Positions 17,586-26,484 of a stretch of 64,000 nucleotides of DNA are shown here, piece after piece. The DNA is from Faeciplasma sp045660445 (GTDB lineage: Bacteria; Bacillota; Clostridia; Oscillospirales; Ruminococcaceae), in the NCBI GenBank assembly GCA_045660445.1, contig JAZRDR010000015.1, positions 7,136-71,135 on the forward strand, read 5' to 3'. Made by a program: the position numbers and the translations under genes. Each line of letters begins with the position of its first letter. The stretch's first letter is position 1. The notes under the pieces were generated by a model. That model did not search any database and had not been told where the DNA came from. It was given only the letters and a program-made list of their open reading frames with translations.

Positions 17586-18293
17586 ATGGAAGTTCAAAGA
17601 CTTGACAAGTTTATATCCGGCCAGTGTGCCGAGCTTTCTCGAAGCGAGGTTAAAAAGCTTGCGGCAAAGGGCAGGATAACGGTTAACGGAACTGTCGTTA
17701 AAAGGGCAGAGGAAAAGATCTCTCCCGAGAGTGACGTGGTGTGCGTTAACGGCAAAGAGATAACTTATAAAAAGCATCTTTACATAATGCTTAACAAGCC
17801 GGCAGGGGTGGTGTGCGCCACCCGTGACGGCCTTTCGCCAACCGTTTTGGCGCTTTTGCCAAACGAATTAAGGCGCGACGGGCTTTTCCCTGCGGGAAGG
17901 CTTGACAAGGATACCGAAGGCTTTGTTTTGATAACTGACGACGGCGCTTTGGCTCACAGAATGCTTGCGCCCAAAAGCCACGTGCCCAAGCTTTATTACG
18001 TCACGCTGGAAAGCCCTCTTTCAGAAAATGCCGAGAAGGAATTCGAGGGCGGAATGACTCTTTTGGACGGGACAAGCTGTTTGCCGGCAGGCCTTGAACG
18101 AATCGATCAAACGCACTGCTTTGTCACTCTTCACGAGGGGATGTTCCATCAGGTCAAGCGAATGTTTGAAGCGCTTGACAACAAGGTTATATATTTAAAG
18201 AGAGTGCGTATCGGCGGGGTTGATCTTGATGAATCCCTTCAGCTTGGCGAAGTTCGTGAATTGACTGCGGACGAGGTCAAACGGTTGATTTAA
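17586..18293 (+). CDS. RsuA/RluB-family rRNA pseudouridine synthase
   Basis: An S4 RNA-binding domain (1-60: RLDKFISGQCAELSRSEVKKL) precedes the catalytic domain, whose active-site Asp is in GRLDKDTEGFVL (about residue 104). Length of about 235 residues matches RsuA/RluB/RluE proteins that convert uridine to pseudouridine in 16S or 23S rRNA; RsuA-type 16S U516 is the likeliest target, but this cannot be settled here. The start at 17586 follows CGGAGAC; an earlier in-frame ATG would overlap the upstream gene by 17 bp. No obvious terminator follows. Confidence 0.9.
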   Translation: MEVQRLDKFISGQCAELSRSEVKKLAAKGRITVNGTVVKRAEEKISPESDVVCVNGKEITYKKHLYIMLNKPAGVVCATRDGLSPTVLALLPNELRRDGLFPAGRLDKDTEGFVLITDDGALAHRMLAPKSHVPKLYYVTLESPLSENAEKEFEGGMTLLDGTSCLPAGLERIDQTHCFVTLHEGMFHQVKRMFEALDNKVIYLKRVRIGGVDLDESLQLGEVRELTADEVKRLI

Positions 18294-18382
18294 AGCGGGA
18301 TTTAGCAGTGTGTGACGCAAGTTTTGACAAATTTCCGTCAAATTAAATAAAGCGAAACAGTGAAGTTTGTTTAAAAAATCAC

Positions 18383-18411
18383 TTGCCTATTTTGGAAGGC
18401 AAATGTATAAT
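18383..18411 (+). promoter_or_regulatory. Promoter of the MsmK-type ATPase
   Basis: TTGCCT (18383-18388), a 17-bp spacer and exact TATAAT (18406-18411), about 60 bp upstream of the gene. Confidence 0.75.
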
Positions 18412-18470
18412 ATAATCTGTAACTAATGTAGATTAGTATAAATATTTTCGGCAAAGGGAGGCCTTTTTCA

Positions 18471-19613
18471 ATGGCTAGCTTATCACTTAAGCACATTTAC
18501 AAGAAATATCCCGGCGGTGTTGTTGCCGTTTCGGACTTCTGCTTAGAAGTTAAGGATAAGGAATTCATCATCTTCGTTGGCCCTTCTGGTTGCGGTAAGT
18601 CCACAACCTTGCGTATGATCGCAGGTCTTGAAGAGATCACAGACGGCGAACTTTACATCGGTAACAGACTCGTTAACGATATCGCTCCTAAGGACAGAGA
18701 CATCGCAATGGTATTCCAGAACTATGCTCTTTATCCTCATATGACAGTTTTCGAAAACATGGCTTTCGGCCTTAAACTTAGAAAGACTCCTAAGGATCAG
18801 ATCGCAAGAAAGGTTGAAGAAGCAGCAAGAATTCTTGACATTTCTCACCTTTTGGACAGAAAGCCTAAGGCTCTCTCCGGCGGTCAGAGACAGCGTGTTG
18901 CTTTGGGTCGTGCTCTCGTTCGTGAGCCTCAGGTATTCTTGCTCGACGAACCTCTTTCCAACCTCGACGCTAAGCTCCGTGCTCAGATGAGAACTGAGAT
19001 CGCTCTCTTGCATAAGAGACTTGGTACAACCTTTATCTACGTAACTCACGACCAGACCGAAGCTATGACAATGGCTGACAGAATCGTAGTTATGAAGGAC
19101 GGTTTCATCCAGCAGGTTGATACTCCTCAGACTCTTTACTCCTATCCTTGCAACATCTTCGTAGCAGGATTTATCGGATCTCCTCAGATGAACTTCATCG
19201 AATCCAAGCTCATCAAGATCGATGGCAAGTATAATGTTGAATTCGGTTCTGAAGACACCAAAGAAACCAGAGGAAGAAAGTTCTACATCGAACTTCCCGA
19301 AGCTAAGGTTAACGAAGAAGTATTGCTTCCTTACCTTAACAAGGAAGTTATCGTTGGTGTTCGTCCCGAATGCATTCACGATGAAGAAATGTTCATCTCC
19401 ACCGCTAAGACCGGTATCATCGAAGCTACCGTTAACGTAGCTGAAATGATGGGTGCTGAGACTTATCTCTACCTCACCTGCGAAGGCATTAACCTTACTG
19501 CAAGAGTTTCCAACCGTTCTACTGCAAGACCTCAGGACGTTATCAAGTGCGCTTTGGATGCTAACAGAATCCACATCTTCGATAAGGAAACCGAAAAGGT
19601 TATCGTTAACTGA
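18471..19613 (+). CDS. msmK: Sugar ABC transporter ATPase (MsmK/UgpC/MalK type)
   Basis: 380 residues: an NBD with Walker A GPSGCGKST, Q-loop MVFQNYALYPHMTV, signature LSGGQRQR, Walker B VFLLDEPLSNLD and H-loop VTHDQTEAM, followed by a TOBE/OB regulatory domain from about 235. This is the CUT1 carbohydrate ATPase family. It stands alone, with its own promoter and terminator and no permease beside it. In Firmicutes such orphan MsmK proteins energise several sugar importers. It is therefore the likely motor for the two MalFG permease pairs at 33-34.8 kb and 39.7-41.9 kb, which lack an ATPase of their own class (inference). Codon use is strongly biased, hinting at high expression. Confidence 0.93.
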   Translation: MASLSLKHIYKKYPGGVVAVSDFCLEVKDKEFIIFVGPSGCGKSTTLRMIAGLEEITDGELYIGNRLVNDIAPKDRDIAMVFQNYALYPHMTVFENMAFGLKLRKTPKDQIARKVEEAARILDISHLLDRKPKALSGGQRQRVALGRALVREPQVFLLDEPLSNLDAKLRAQMRTEIALLHKRLGTTFIYVTHDQTEAMTMADRIVVMKDGFIQQVDTPQTLYSYPCNIFVAGFIGSPQMNFIESKLIKIDGKYNVEFGSEDTKETRGRKFYIELPEAKVNEEVLLPYLNKEVIVGVRPECIHDEEMFISTAKTGIIEATVNVAEMMGAETYLYLTCEGINLTARVSNRSTARPQDVIKCALDANRIHIFDKETEKVIVN

Positions 19614-19636
19614 TAACTCTTTAAACAACGAAAAAA

Positions 19637-19667
19637 CGGCTGCCTTCATTTTAAGGCAGCCTTTTTT
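19637..19667 (+). terminator. Intrinsic terminator after msmK
   Basis: A GGCTGCCTT/AAGGCAGCC perfect stem followed by TTTTTT. Confidence 0.92.
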
Positions 19668-19689
19668 ATACACGGAAGGACACTATATC

Positions 19690-20919
19690 ATGCTGAAAAG
19701 GATTATTGCTATGGCTATTGTTTTAACTCTTGGAGCATCTATGATGTCGGGATGCTCGAAAAATGTAACCGCAAAAGCAGGACTTGATTGGATCAACAAC
19801 CCTTCTTCAAAAGAGGAGTGGATGCAAAATGCAAAGATCACATCCTTAACAAACCTTGGCAACACCTATCGCTTGAAGAACGCTATTGAAAAGGCGAAGA
19901 ACGGCGAAGATGTTACCATCGCGTATATCGGCGGCTCGATCACCGAAGGCGACCATCTTCCCACAAGCTATGCTTCGCGTTCTTATAACTATTTTGTTGA
20001 GACTTTTGCAAAAAATCCCGACAAGTGCCACTATGTAAACGCAGGCATAAGCGGAACACCCTCGGTTTTGGGATCACTTAGACTTGAAAATGACGTTTTA
20101 AGCAATAACCCTGATATCGTTTTCGTTGAATTTGCAGTTAACGACGGCGGCGAGGATATCTATTACGATGCTTATGAATCCATTATAAGAGAATGCTTGA
20201 ATTATGAGAGCAAGCCTGCTATCATCCTTTTGTTTGCAAGAATGGAAGAGGGTTGGACCAGCCAGGATTGGAAAAAGGAGATCGGTGCTCATTATGACGT
20301 TTCGATGATCTCTTATGCTGACGGAATCACATACCTCTTTGATAACAAGGTTATGGAATGGAGCGAGTTTTCTCACGATTATGCTCACCCTATTGCAGAG
20401 GGTAACGCTATCGTTGCTGACTTTATCGCATATTTCTATGACGAAGTGAACAGACTTGACGCACCCGAAACCGATATCAACGTTGATCTTATAGACCCTC
20501 TTTATGCAGAGTTCTATATGGGCGCACATATGATGACCAATGTTAACGGCGCACCTGCCGAGATTGGCACATGGAAGAAGGGCTCCTCAGGCTTCCACTA
20601 TTCAAACGGTTGGACGAAGGCATGGGACGACAGAAATGAGCCTTTGGTGTTTGAATTCACCGGCAAGCACGCTTATGTTGTGTATCCTACATCAGGAACA
20701 AACACATTTGGAACCCTGGTTGCAAACGTATACTTCAACGGTGAGCTTGTTAAGACTGTTGAATTCAACGAATATCTTGAAGGCGGATGGAACTGCCCTT
20801 ATGTTGGCACGCTTTATCACTCTCCCAAGGTTGGCGATTATAGAATTGAATTCACCGCCAAGGAAGATAACGTTAAATGTGACCTGCAGGTTTTGGCGGT
20901 TGCATATACCGATAAGTAA
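19690..20919 (+). CDS. SGNH/GDSL-family hydrolase lipoprotein
   Basis: A 409-residue lipoprotein (lipobox MSGC, Cys at 22) exposed on the cell surface. SGNH blocks: GGSITEG with the nucleophilic Ser at about 83, block III VEFAVNDGG, and block V Asp-His in HDYAHP at about 234-239. Residues 290-409 form a beta-rich C-terminal domain resembling a carbohydrate-binding or lectin-like module. Such enzymes deacetylate or de-esterify polysaccharides; a role in removing acetyl groups from hemicellulose would fit the GH26 mannanase in this window (inference). The ORF is open far upstream in frame with msmK, but the ATG at 19690 gives the signal peptide. No clear promoter is seen after the msmK terminator. 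Confidence 0.85.
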   Translation: MLKRIIAMAIVLTLGASMMSGCSKNVTAKAGLDWINNPSSKEEWMQNAKITSLTNLGNTYRLKNAIEKAKNGEDVTIAYIGGSITEGDHLPTSYASRSYNYFVETFAKNPDKCHYVNAGISGTPSVLGSLRLENDVLSNNPDIVFVEFAVNDGGEDIYYDAYESIIRECLNYESKPAIILLFARMEEGWTSQDWKKEIGAHYDVSMISYADGITYLFDNKVMEWSEFSHDYAHPIAEGNAIVADFIAYFYDEVNRLDAPETDINVDLIDPLYAEFYMGAHMMTNVNGAPAEIGTWKKGSSGFHYSNGWTKAWDDRNEPLVFEFTGKHAYVVYPTSGTNTFGTLVANVYFNGELVKTVEFNEYLEGGWNCPYVGTLYHSPKVGDYRIEFTAKEDNVKCDLQVLAVAYTDK

Positions 20920-20970
20920 TCAAAAGAAAAGGGAGGCGTGAACCCTCCCTCTTAAAAGGCACAACAAACA

Positions 20971-20997
20971 TCGGGAGGTTTCCCTCCCGAATTTTTA
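20971..20997 (+). terminator. Intrinsic terminator after the SGNH gene
   Basis: A CGGGAGG/CCTCCCG stem with a TTTC-type loop and a following ATTTTTA run. A second GGGAGG/CCTCCC hairpin at about 20929-20951 precedes it without a T-run. Confidence 0.7.
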
Positions 20998-21012
20998 TGC
21001 AAAGGAAACAGT

Positions 21013-22179
21013 ATGGTACATTTACTTATTGTAATCATTTATATCTCGTTTATAAGCATCGGCTTGCCGGACGGCCTTTTGGGCTCGGCGTGGCCGAGTA
21101 TGTACGAGGGGCTTGGTGTTCCCATTTCATATGCAGGAACGTTAAGCATGCTAATTTCGGGCTGCACGATAGTGATGGCTCTTATAAGCGAAAAGGTTAT
21201 TAAAAAATTCGGCACGGGAATAACCACTGCCGTCAGCGTTGCGATGACCGCAGTAGCGCTTCTTGGCTTTTCGATGAGCAACAGCTTTTGGGAGCTTTGT
21301 TTGTGGGGTATCCCCTGCGGACTCGGTGCAGGAAGCATCGACGCTGCACTTAACAACTATGTTGCACTGCATTATTCAAGCCGCCACATGAGCTGGCTTC
21401 ATTGCTTTTGGGGAGTTGGATGCACCACGGGCCCTTATATCATGTCGCACTTTTTGATATCCGGCGGAGGCTGGCGCGAGGGTTATCGCGCGGTGTTCAT
21501 TTTCCAATTGGTTTTAACAGTTGCATTGGTTGCGGCACTTCCTCTTTGGAAGATAAAAGCAGGTACAGATCAAGCTCAGGAAGAGCAAAAGAACGCAAAA
21601 TCGTTAGGCGTTGCAAAAACGCTGAAGATCAAGGGCGTTAAAGAGGTTTTGGTGACTTTCTTCAGCTATTGTGCCATCGAAACGACTGTTGCGCTTTGGG
21701 CTGTAAGCTATGTTGTTGCGGAAAAGGGGATAGGATCTGAAGAGGCTGCAAAATGGGGCTCGCTGTTTTATCTTGGAATCACTGCAGGCAGATTTGTTGC
21801 AGGATTCTTCACAAGTAAGGTTGGCGACAAGAATATGATAAGACTTAGCATTGCAATAATGCTCGTCGGAATAGTCTTGCTTTGCTTGCCGCTTGGAAAC
21901 GCAGGCTGCGCGATTGCTTTTGCTGTCATTGGCCTTGGCTGTGCGCCCGTTTATCCTTCGATCATTCACGCAACTCCCGATCATTTCGGAAAAGAAAACT
22001 CGCAGGCTGTTATAGGCGTTCAAATGGCGGCTGCTTATGTTGGATCGACCTTTGTGCCGCCGCTTTTCGGCGCACTTTCAGAGGTTACGGGAATGGGCAT
22101 ATTCCCGATATGTATAGCGATAATCTTTGCGATGATGGTTATATGCTCTGAAAGAGTTAACGCTGTTGCAGGGAAATAG
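21013..22179 (+). CDS. Major facilitator superfamily permease
   Basis: 388 residues and about twelve TMs in two bundles with a hydrophilic central loop (about 185-205). GLPDGLLGSAWPSMYEGL in TM1 and GAGSIDAALNNYVALHY in TM5 recall the FucP-like group of sugar/unknown-substrate MFS proteins in Clostridia. The ATG follows AAAGGAAA. It ends at a bidirectional terminator shared with rny. Whether it imports sugars or exports a compound cannot be told from sequence. Confidence 0.85.
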   Translation: MVHLLIVIIYISFISIGLPDGLLGSAWPSMYEGLGVPISYAGTLSMLISGCTIVMALISEKVIKKFGTGITTAVSVAMTAVALLGFSMSNSFWELCLWGIPCGLGAGSIDAALNNYVALHYSSRHMSWLHCFWGVGCTTGPYIMSHFLISGGGWREGYRAVFIFQLVLTVALVAALPLWKIKAGTDQAQEEQKNAKSLGVAKTLKIKGVKEVLVTFFSYCAIETTVALWAVSYVVAEKGIGSEEAAKWGSLFYLGITAGRFVAGFFTSKVGDKNMIRLSIAIMLVGIVLLCLPLGNAGCAIAFAVIGLGCAPVYPSIIHATPDHFGKENSQAVIGVQMAAAYVGSTFVPPLFGALSEVTGMGIFPICIAIIFAMMVICSERVNAVAGK

Positions 22180-22198
22180 TTTGATATAAAAACAGAAA

Positions 22199-22232
22199 CA
22201 AAAAAGCCTCCCGAAAGGGAGGCTTAATTTTT
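22199..22232. terminator. Bidirectional terminator between MFS gene and rny
   Basis: An AAGCCTCCC/GGGAGGCTT perfect stem with GAAA loop, flanked by an A-run on the left and a T-run on the right, so it can stop both convergent transcripts. Confidence 0.88.
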
Positions 22233-22249
22233 GCTTACTTTTGCGGTGA

Positions 22250-23818
22250 TTACTTAGCGTATTCAACAGCTCTCGATTCGCGGATGATGTTAACCTTGAT
22301 CTGTCCGGGATAGTCCATCTCGTCCTCGATCTTCTTGGCGATCTCGCGTGCAACAACGATCATTCTTTCGTCGTTAACCTTTTCGGGAGCAACCATAATT
22401 CTCACCTCGCGTCCTGCCTGAATTGCAAAGGACTTATCAACACCTTCAAACGAAGAGCAGATCTCCTCAAGCTTTTCAAGACGCTTGATGTAAGATTCGA
22501 AGTTTTCGCTTCTTGCAGCAGGACGAGCAGCCGAGACAGCATCGGCAGCCTGAACGAGTGCTGCGATAACGGAATGGATCTCAACGTCACCGTGGTGAGC
22601 TTCGATAGCGTGGATGATATCAGCCGATTCACGGTATTTCTTACAAACGTCAACACCGATCTGAACGTGGCTTCCTTCGATCTCGTGGCTGAGGGCCTTA
22701 CCGATGTCGTGGAGCAAGCCTGCGCGGCGTGCAAGTGTGGGATCAACTCCAAGCTCGCTTGCCATCATGCCTGCAAGGTGAGCAACCTCGATCGAGTGGT
22801 TCAAAACGTTCTGACGGTAGCTGGTTCTGTAATGAAGTCTACCTATAAGCTTAACAAGCTCGTGGTTAAGACCGTGGATGTTAGCTTCAAGTACTGCTCT
22901 TTCACCCTCGGACTTGATGACCTGCTCAACCTCGCGGCGAGCCTTGTCAACCATTTCCTCAATTCTGGTAGGATGGATTCTTCCGTCCTGAATAAGCTTT
23001 TCAAGAGCAAGGCGTGCAACCTCACGTCTGACAGGATCGAAGCAGGAAAGGGTGATAGCTTCGGGAGTGTCGTCGATAATAAGGTCAACACCTGTAAGTG
23101 TTTCAAGGGCACGGATGTTTCTGCCTTCACGGCCGATGATTCTGCCCTTCATTTCGTCGTTAGGCAACGGAACAACGCTGACTGCGGATTCGGAAACCTG
23201 ATCGGCAGCGCATCTTGCAATTGCAAGCGAGATAAGCTGTCTTGCCTTGGCCTCGCATTCTTCCTTGGCCTGCTGTTCATAAGAAACGATCTTAACAGCC
23301 TTTTCGTGAACAAGATCGTCATCAAGCTGCTTGAGCAAATATTCCTTTGCCTGCTCGATGGTGAAGCCGGAGATTCTTTCAAGAATTTCAAGCTGGCTGT
23401 TCTTGATCTTCTCAGCCTCTTCAAGCTTGCCGTCAGCCTGCTTCAATTTAAGCTGAACAGCTTCTTCCTTCTTGTCAAGAGAGTCGATCTTGCGGTCGAG
23501 GGTTTCTTCTTTTTGCTGGATTCTTCTTTCCTGACGCGAAACTTCGCTTCTGCGTTCTTTAATTTCACGTTCAGATTCGGTTCTTGCTTTGTAGATTTCG
23601 TCTTTGGCTTCGATGAGCTTTTCCTTTTTAAGCGATTCTGCCTTCTTCTTGGCATCTTCAACTATCTTAACGGCTTCCTGCTCAGCCGAGCCGATTTGTG
23701 CTTCTGCGATTTTCTTTCTATGGTTAATGCCGGCTTTAAATGCGATGAGCCCGCTGACTGCGGCACCGATGATTAAAGCTGCCAAACATAAAAGTGATGC
23801 AACAATTATTGATATCAT
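22250..23818 (-). CDS. rny: Ribonuclease Y
   Basis: The membrane-anchored endoribonuclease that starts mRNA decay in Firmicutes. One N-terminal TM, a long charged coiled coil (about 30-190), a KH domain containing GRIIGREGRNIRALE (about 220), and an HD domain with HDIGKALSHE (about 370) are in the normal order and length (about 520). An alternative TTG start nine bases upstream has AAAGGAG only four bases away, whereas the ATG used here has it 13 bases away; the true start is undecided between them. It has a private promoter at 23925-23953 and is transcribed toward the MFS gene. Confidence 0.96.
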   Translation of the reverse strand: MISIIVASLLCLAALIIGAAVSGLIAFKAGINHRKKIAEAQIGSAEQEAVKIVEDAKKKAESLKKEKLIEAKDEIYKARTESEREIKERRSEVSRQERRIQQKEETLDRKIDSLDKKEEAVQLKLKQADGKLEEAEKIKNSQLEILERISGFTIEQAKEYLLKQLDDDLVHEKAVKIVSYEQQAKEECEAKARQLISLAIARCAADQVSESAVSVVPLPNDEMKGRIIGREGRNIRALETLTGVDLIIDDTPEAITLSCFDPVRREVARLALEKLIQDGRIHPTRIEEMVDKARREVEQVIKSEGERAVLEANIHGLNHELVKLIGRLHYRTSYRQNVLNHSIEVAHLAGMMASELGVDPTLARRAGLLHDIGKALSHEIEGSHVQIGVDVCKKYRESADIIHAIEAHHGDVEIHSVIAALVQAADAVSAARPAARSENFESYIKRLEKLEEICSSFEGVDKSFAIQAGREVRIMVAPEKVNDERMIVVAREIAKKIEDEMDYPGQIKVNIIRESRAVEYAK

Positions 23819-23924
23819 ATAATGCAAGGGTCTCCTTTCTTTAAGTTTTTTAATATTATCTAAGTAAGCAATGTTTCATATATGCAAAGCGGTGATAAGC
23901 CGCAATGGTGCAATATACAATACT

Positions 23925-23953
23925 ATTTTATATTATAACAGCGTTTCTGTCAA
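23925..23953 (-). promoter_or_regulatory. Promoter of rny
   Basis: On the minus strand an exact TTGACA (23948-23953), 17 bp, then TAAAAT (23925-23930). It is divergent from the thrS promoter. Confidence 0.65.
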
Positions 23954-23981
23954 GAAAATATTTATAGAATCGTAAATATGC

Positions 23982-24010
23982 TTGACAAAACTCGGCTTTG
24001 GTGGTATTTT
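23982..24010 (+). promoter_or_regulatory. Promoter of the thrS T-box transcript
   Basis: Exact TTGACA (23982-23987), 17-bp spacer, TATTTT (24005-24010), placed just upstream of the T-box leader. Confidence 0.7.
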
Positions 24011-24024
24011 AATCAACAGAAAGC

Positions 24025-24268
24025 AATATATAAATCGTTGACGGGGAAGCCCGCGGGATAGAACTTTCAGAGAGCATGGCGTTTGGTGAGAGCCGTGTAA
24101 GTTTGGCCACGCAGATGGGACACCGCCCCCGAGAGTGCCTAATAAGCACCGCTGGTCTTGCGTTATAAAGACAAACACTAAAGGCGCAATATGCGCGAAT
24201 TTGGGTGGAACCGCGGTTTTAATCGCCCCATAGACAAACTGATTGTCTGTGGGGCTTTCTTTTTTACA
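24025..24268 (+). promoter_or_regulatory. T-box riboswitch, threonine class, with terminator
   Basis: A tRNA-sensing leader that lets transcription continue when uncharged tRNA-Thr accumulates. The conserved T-box sequence GGGTGGAACCGCGG is at 24203-24216. Stem I motifs AGAGAG and GGTGAGAGCCG are at about 24069-24094. The intrinsic terminator is GCCCCA...GGGGC (24225-24255) followed by CTTTCTTTTTT. The specifier region reads GGGACACCGCC: ACA at 24120-24122 or ACC at 24122-24124, both threonine codons. An ACA specifier would match the UGU anticodon of the tRNA-Thr at 59.45 kb. It controls thrS, 40 bp downstream of the terminator. Confidence 0.93.
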
Positions 24269-24310
24269 GACGGTCAAAAATCTATAATACTATATAAAGG
24301 AGAAGAAACA

Positions 24311-26110
24311 ATGAAAGTAATTTACAACAACGGCACTGTTAACGAATGCCCGATTGAAGAAGAGCTTCACGTGTTGCGCCATTCGGCAGCACACATCATG
24401 GCTCAGGCAATTCAAAGACTTTATCCCGATGCAAAATTTGCTTACGGTCCCGCAACCGAAAACGGATTCTATTATGACGTTGACTTGGGCGACAGAAAGC
24501 TTAACGATGCAGACCTTGCAGCTATCGAAGCTGAAATGAAGAAGATCACCAAGGAAAACCTTCCTATCCGTCCCTATACTCTTCCCAGAGATGAAGCTAT
24601 CGCTCATATGGAAGAAAGAGGGGAGAAGTATAAGGTAGAGCATATCGGCGACTTGGCAGAGGATGCTGTTATCAGCTTCTATAAGCAGGGCGATTATGTT
24701 GATATGTGCGTTGGCCCTCACCTTAACTATACCAAGGCACTTAAGGTGTTTAAGATCGTTGGTCAGTCGGGTGCATATTGGAAGAACGACGCAAACAACA
24801 AGATGCTCACCAGAATCAAGGGCGTTGCATTCCGCACACAGCAAGAGCTTGATGAATATATCAAGATCCAGGAAGAAGCAAAATTGCGCGATCACAACAA
24901 GATCGGCCGCGAGCTTGAATATTTCACAACTGTTGACGTTATCGGCCAGGGCCTTCCCATTCTCTTGCCCAAGGGCGCAAGAGTTATTCAGCTTATGCAG
25001 AGATGGGTTGAAGACACCGAGCAGAAGCGCGGATATCTTTTGACAAAGACTCCTTTGATGGCAAAGCGCGAGCTTTATAAGATCTCCGGCCACTGGGATC
25101 ACTATTTGGACGGTATGTTCATCATGGGCGACCCTCATGATGAGGAAAGCGAATGCTTTGCACTCCGCCCGATGACTTGTCCTTTCCAGTATCAGGTTTA
25201 TTTGAACAGACAGCGTTCTTACAGAGAGCTTCCCATGCGCTTAGGCGAGACGTCCACTCTCTTCAGAAATGAAGATTCGGGCGAAATGCACGGCCTTATC
25301 AGAGTAAGACAGTTCACTATCTCCGAAGGCCACCTTGTTTTAAGACCCGATCAGCTTGAAGAAGAATTCAAGGGCTGTCTTGACTTGGCACGCTATTGCC
25401 TTGAGACTGTCGGTCTTTGGGAAGACTGTACGTTCAGATTCTCTCAGTGGGATCCTGCTAACCCCAACAACAAGTACGAGGGTACTCCCGAGCAGTGGGA
25501 AGAAGCTCAGAACGTTATGGGCAAGATCCTTGACAACATCGGTATTGATTATGAAGTCGGTATCGACGAGGCTGCATTCTACGGTCCGAAGCTTGATATT
25601 CAGTGCAAGAACGTATTCGGCAAGGAAGACACCATCGTTACGATTCAGATTGATATGCTCTTGGCAGAAAAGTTCGGCATGGAATACGTTGACGCTGACG
25701 GTGAGAAGAAGACTCCTTATATCATCCACAGAACTTCTTTGGGCTGCTATGAAAGAACATTGGCTCTCTTGCTTGAAAAGTATGCAGGTGCGCTTCCTTT
25801 GTGGCTCTCTCCCTTGCAGGTAATGATCATGCCCATTGCAGACAGACAGCTTGATTATGCAAACGAGGTTGCCGCAAAGCTCGAGGCTCTCGGCATCCGC
25901 ACAGAGGTTGATGCAAGAAGCGAAAAGATCGGCTATAAGATCCGTCAGGCACAGCTTTCAAAGACTCCTTATATGATAATCATCGGCGACAACGAGCTTG
26001 AAGCAGGTGAAGTTTCTGTAAGAAGCCGCAAGGGCGTTGACCTTGGCTCGATGAGCGTTGATGCACTTATTGCAAAGCTTGTTGAGGAAATCGAAACAAA
26101 GGCTAAGTAA
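24311..26110 (+). CDS. thrS: Threonine--tRNA ligase, TGS-less form
   Basis: Charges tRNA-Thr with threonine in the cytoplasm. The editing (N2) domain starts almost at once (LRHSAAHIMAQAI at about 20, with the HxxxH zinc-like motif and YVDMCVGPH). The class II core follows: motif 2 region TSTLFRNEDSGEMHGL, zinc ligands Cys in MTCPFQY, His in EGHLVLRP and His in IHRTSLGCYERT, then the anticodon-binding domain. At 599 residues it is about 45 shorter than the 642-residue E. coli enzyme, because the N-terminal TGS (N1) domain is missing. An in-frame extension upstream runs through the T-box and terminator and is not coding. AGGAGAAG is correctly spaced to this ATG. Confidence 0.96.
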   Translation: MKVIYNNGTVNECPIEEELHVLRHSAAHIMAQAIQRLYPDAKFAYGPATENGFYYDVDLGDRKLNDADLAAIEAEMKKITKENLPIRPYTLPRDEAIAHMEERGEKYKVEHIGDLAEDAVISFYKQGDYVDMCVGPHLNYTKALKVFKIVGQSGAYWKNDANNKMLTRIKGVAFRTQQELDEYIKIQEEAKLRDHNKIGRELEYFTTVDVIGQGLPILLPKGARVIQLMQRWVEDTEQKRGYLLTKTPLMAKRELYKISGHWDHYLDGMFIMGDPHDEESECFALRPMTCPFQYQVYLNRQRSYRELPMRLGETSTLFRNEDSGEMHGLIRVRQFTISEGHLVLRPDQLEEEFKGCLDLARYCLETVGLWEDCTFRFSQWDPANPNNKYEGTPEQWEEAQNVMGKILDNIGIDYEVGIDEAAFYGPKLDIQCKNVFGKEDTIVTIQIDMLLAEKFGMEYVDADGEKKTPYIIHRTSLGCYERTLALLLEKYAGALPLWLSPLQVMIMPIADRQLDYANEVAAKLEALGIRTEVDARSEKIGYKIRQAQLSKTPYMIIIGDNELEAGEVSVRSRKGVDLGSMSVDALIAKLVEEIETKAK

Positions 26111-26120
26111 ATTTTCTCTT

Positions 26121-26156
26121 AAGGGGAACCCCGAGCGGGTTCCCCTTTATTTTGCA
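26121..26156 (+). terminator. Intrinsic terminator of thrS
   Basis: An AAGGGGAACCC/GGGTTCCCCTT perfect stem followed by TATTTT. Confidence 0.9.
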
Positions 26157-26484
26157 TCTTCGAGTACTGTTAGCTACAATATAAGCTATTTTGCACAAAA
26201 GCGGGTTGAATAAATTGTGTGTTTCTGTGCAATCATCCAAACGTGCGAAAAATCTAAAAAATATTGAAACAAAATGAAGATTTGTTGACACATATTAGAC
26301 AGCGGGAGACGAGAAAGGCATTGAAAACCGCAAAATTCGGTAAATTTTCAAAAAGTATTGACAAATGCGCCGACGAGTGGTATAATGACCGCGTCTCGGA
26401 ATGTTCCCGAGTCACACATTTGATCTCTATAACCCGTTATAGGGATGAAAACAATATCCAAAATTTAAAAGGAGGAAATTTTTC
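26157..26484 (+). other. Gene-free promoter/leader region of the surface protein
   Basis: A 328-bp stretch after the thrS terminator with no convincing ORF. It holds the consensus promoter at 26358-26386 and a leader of about 90 nt with two small hairpins (TCGG/CCGA near 26397-26413 and CTATAAC/GTTATAG near 26427-26444), then AAAGGAGG before the start. A lone TTGACA at about 26284 has no matching -10. Confidence 0.6.
26358..26386 (+). promoter_or_regulatory. Perfect-consensus sigma-A promoter
   Basis: Exact TTGACA (26358-26363), 17-bp spacer, exact TATAAT (26381-26386). This suggests strong transcription of the surface protein. Confidence 0.9.

Noticed and set aside
22574..23776. 400-codon plus-strand ORF opposite rny
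   Set aside because: It is a shadow of RNase Y; Leu/Phe/Asp-biased sequence without any family pattern, and rny is certain.
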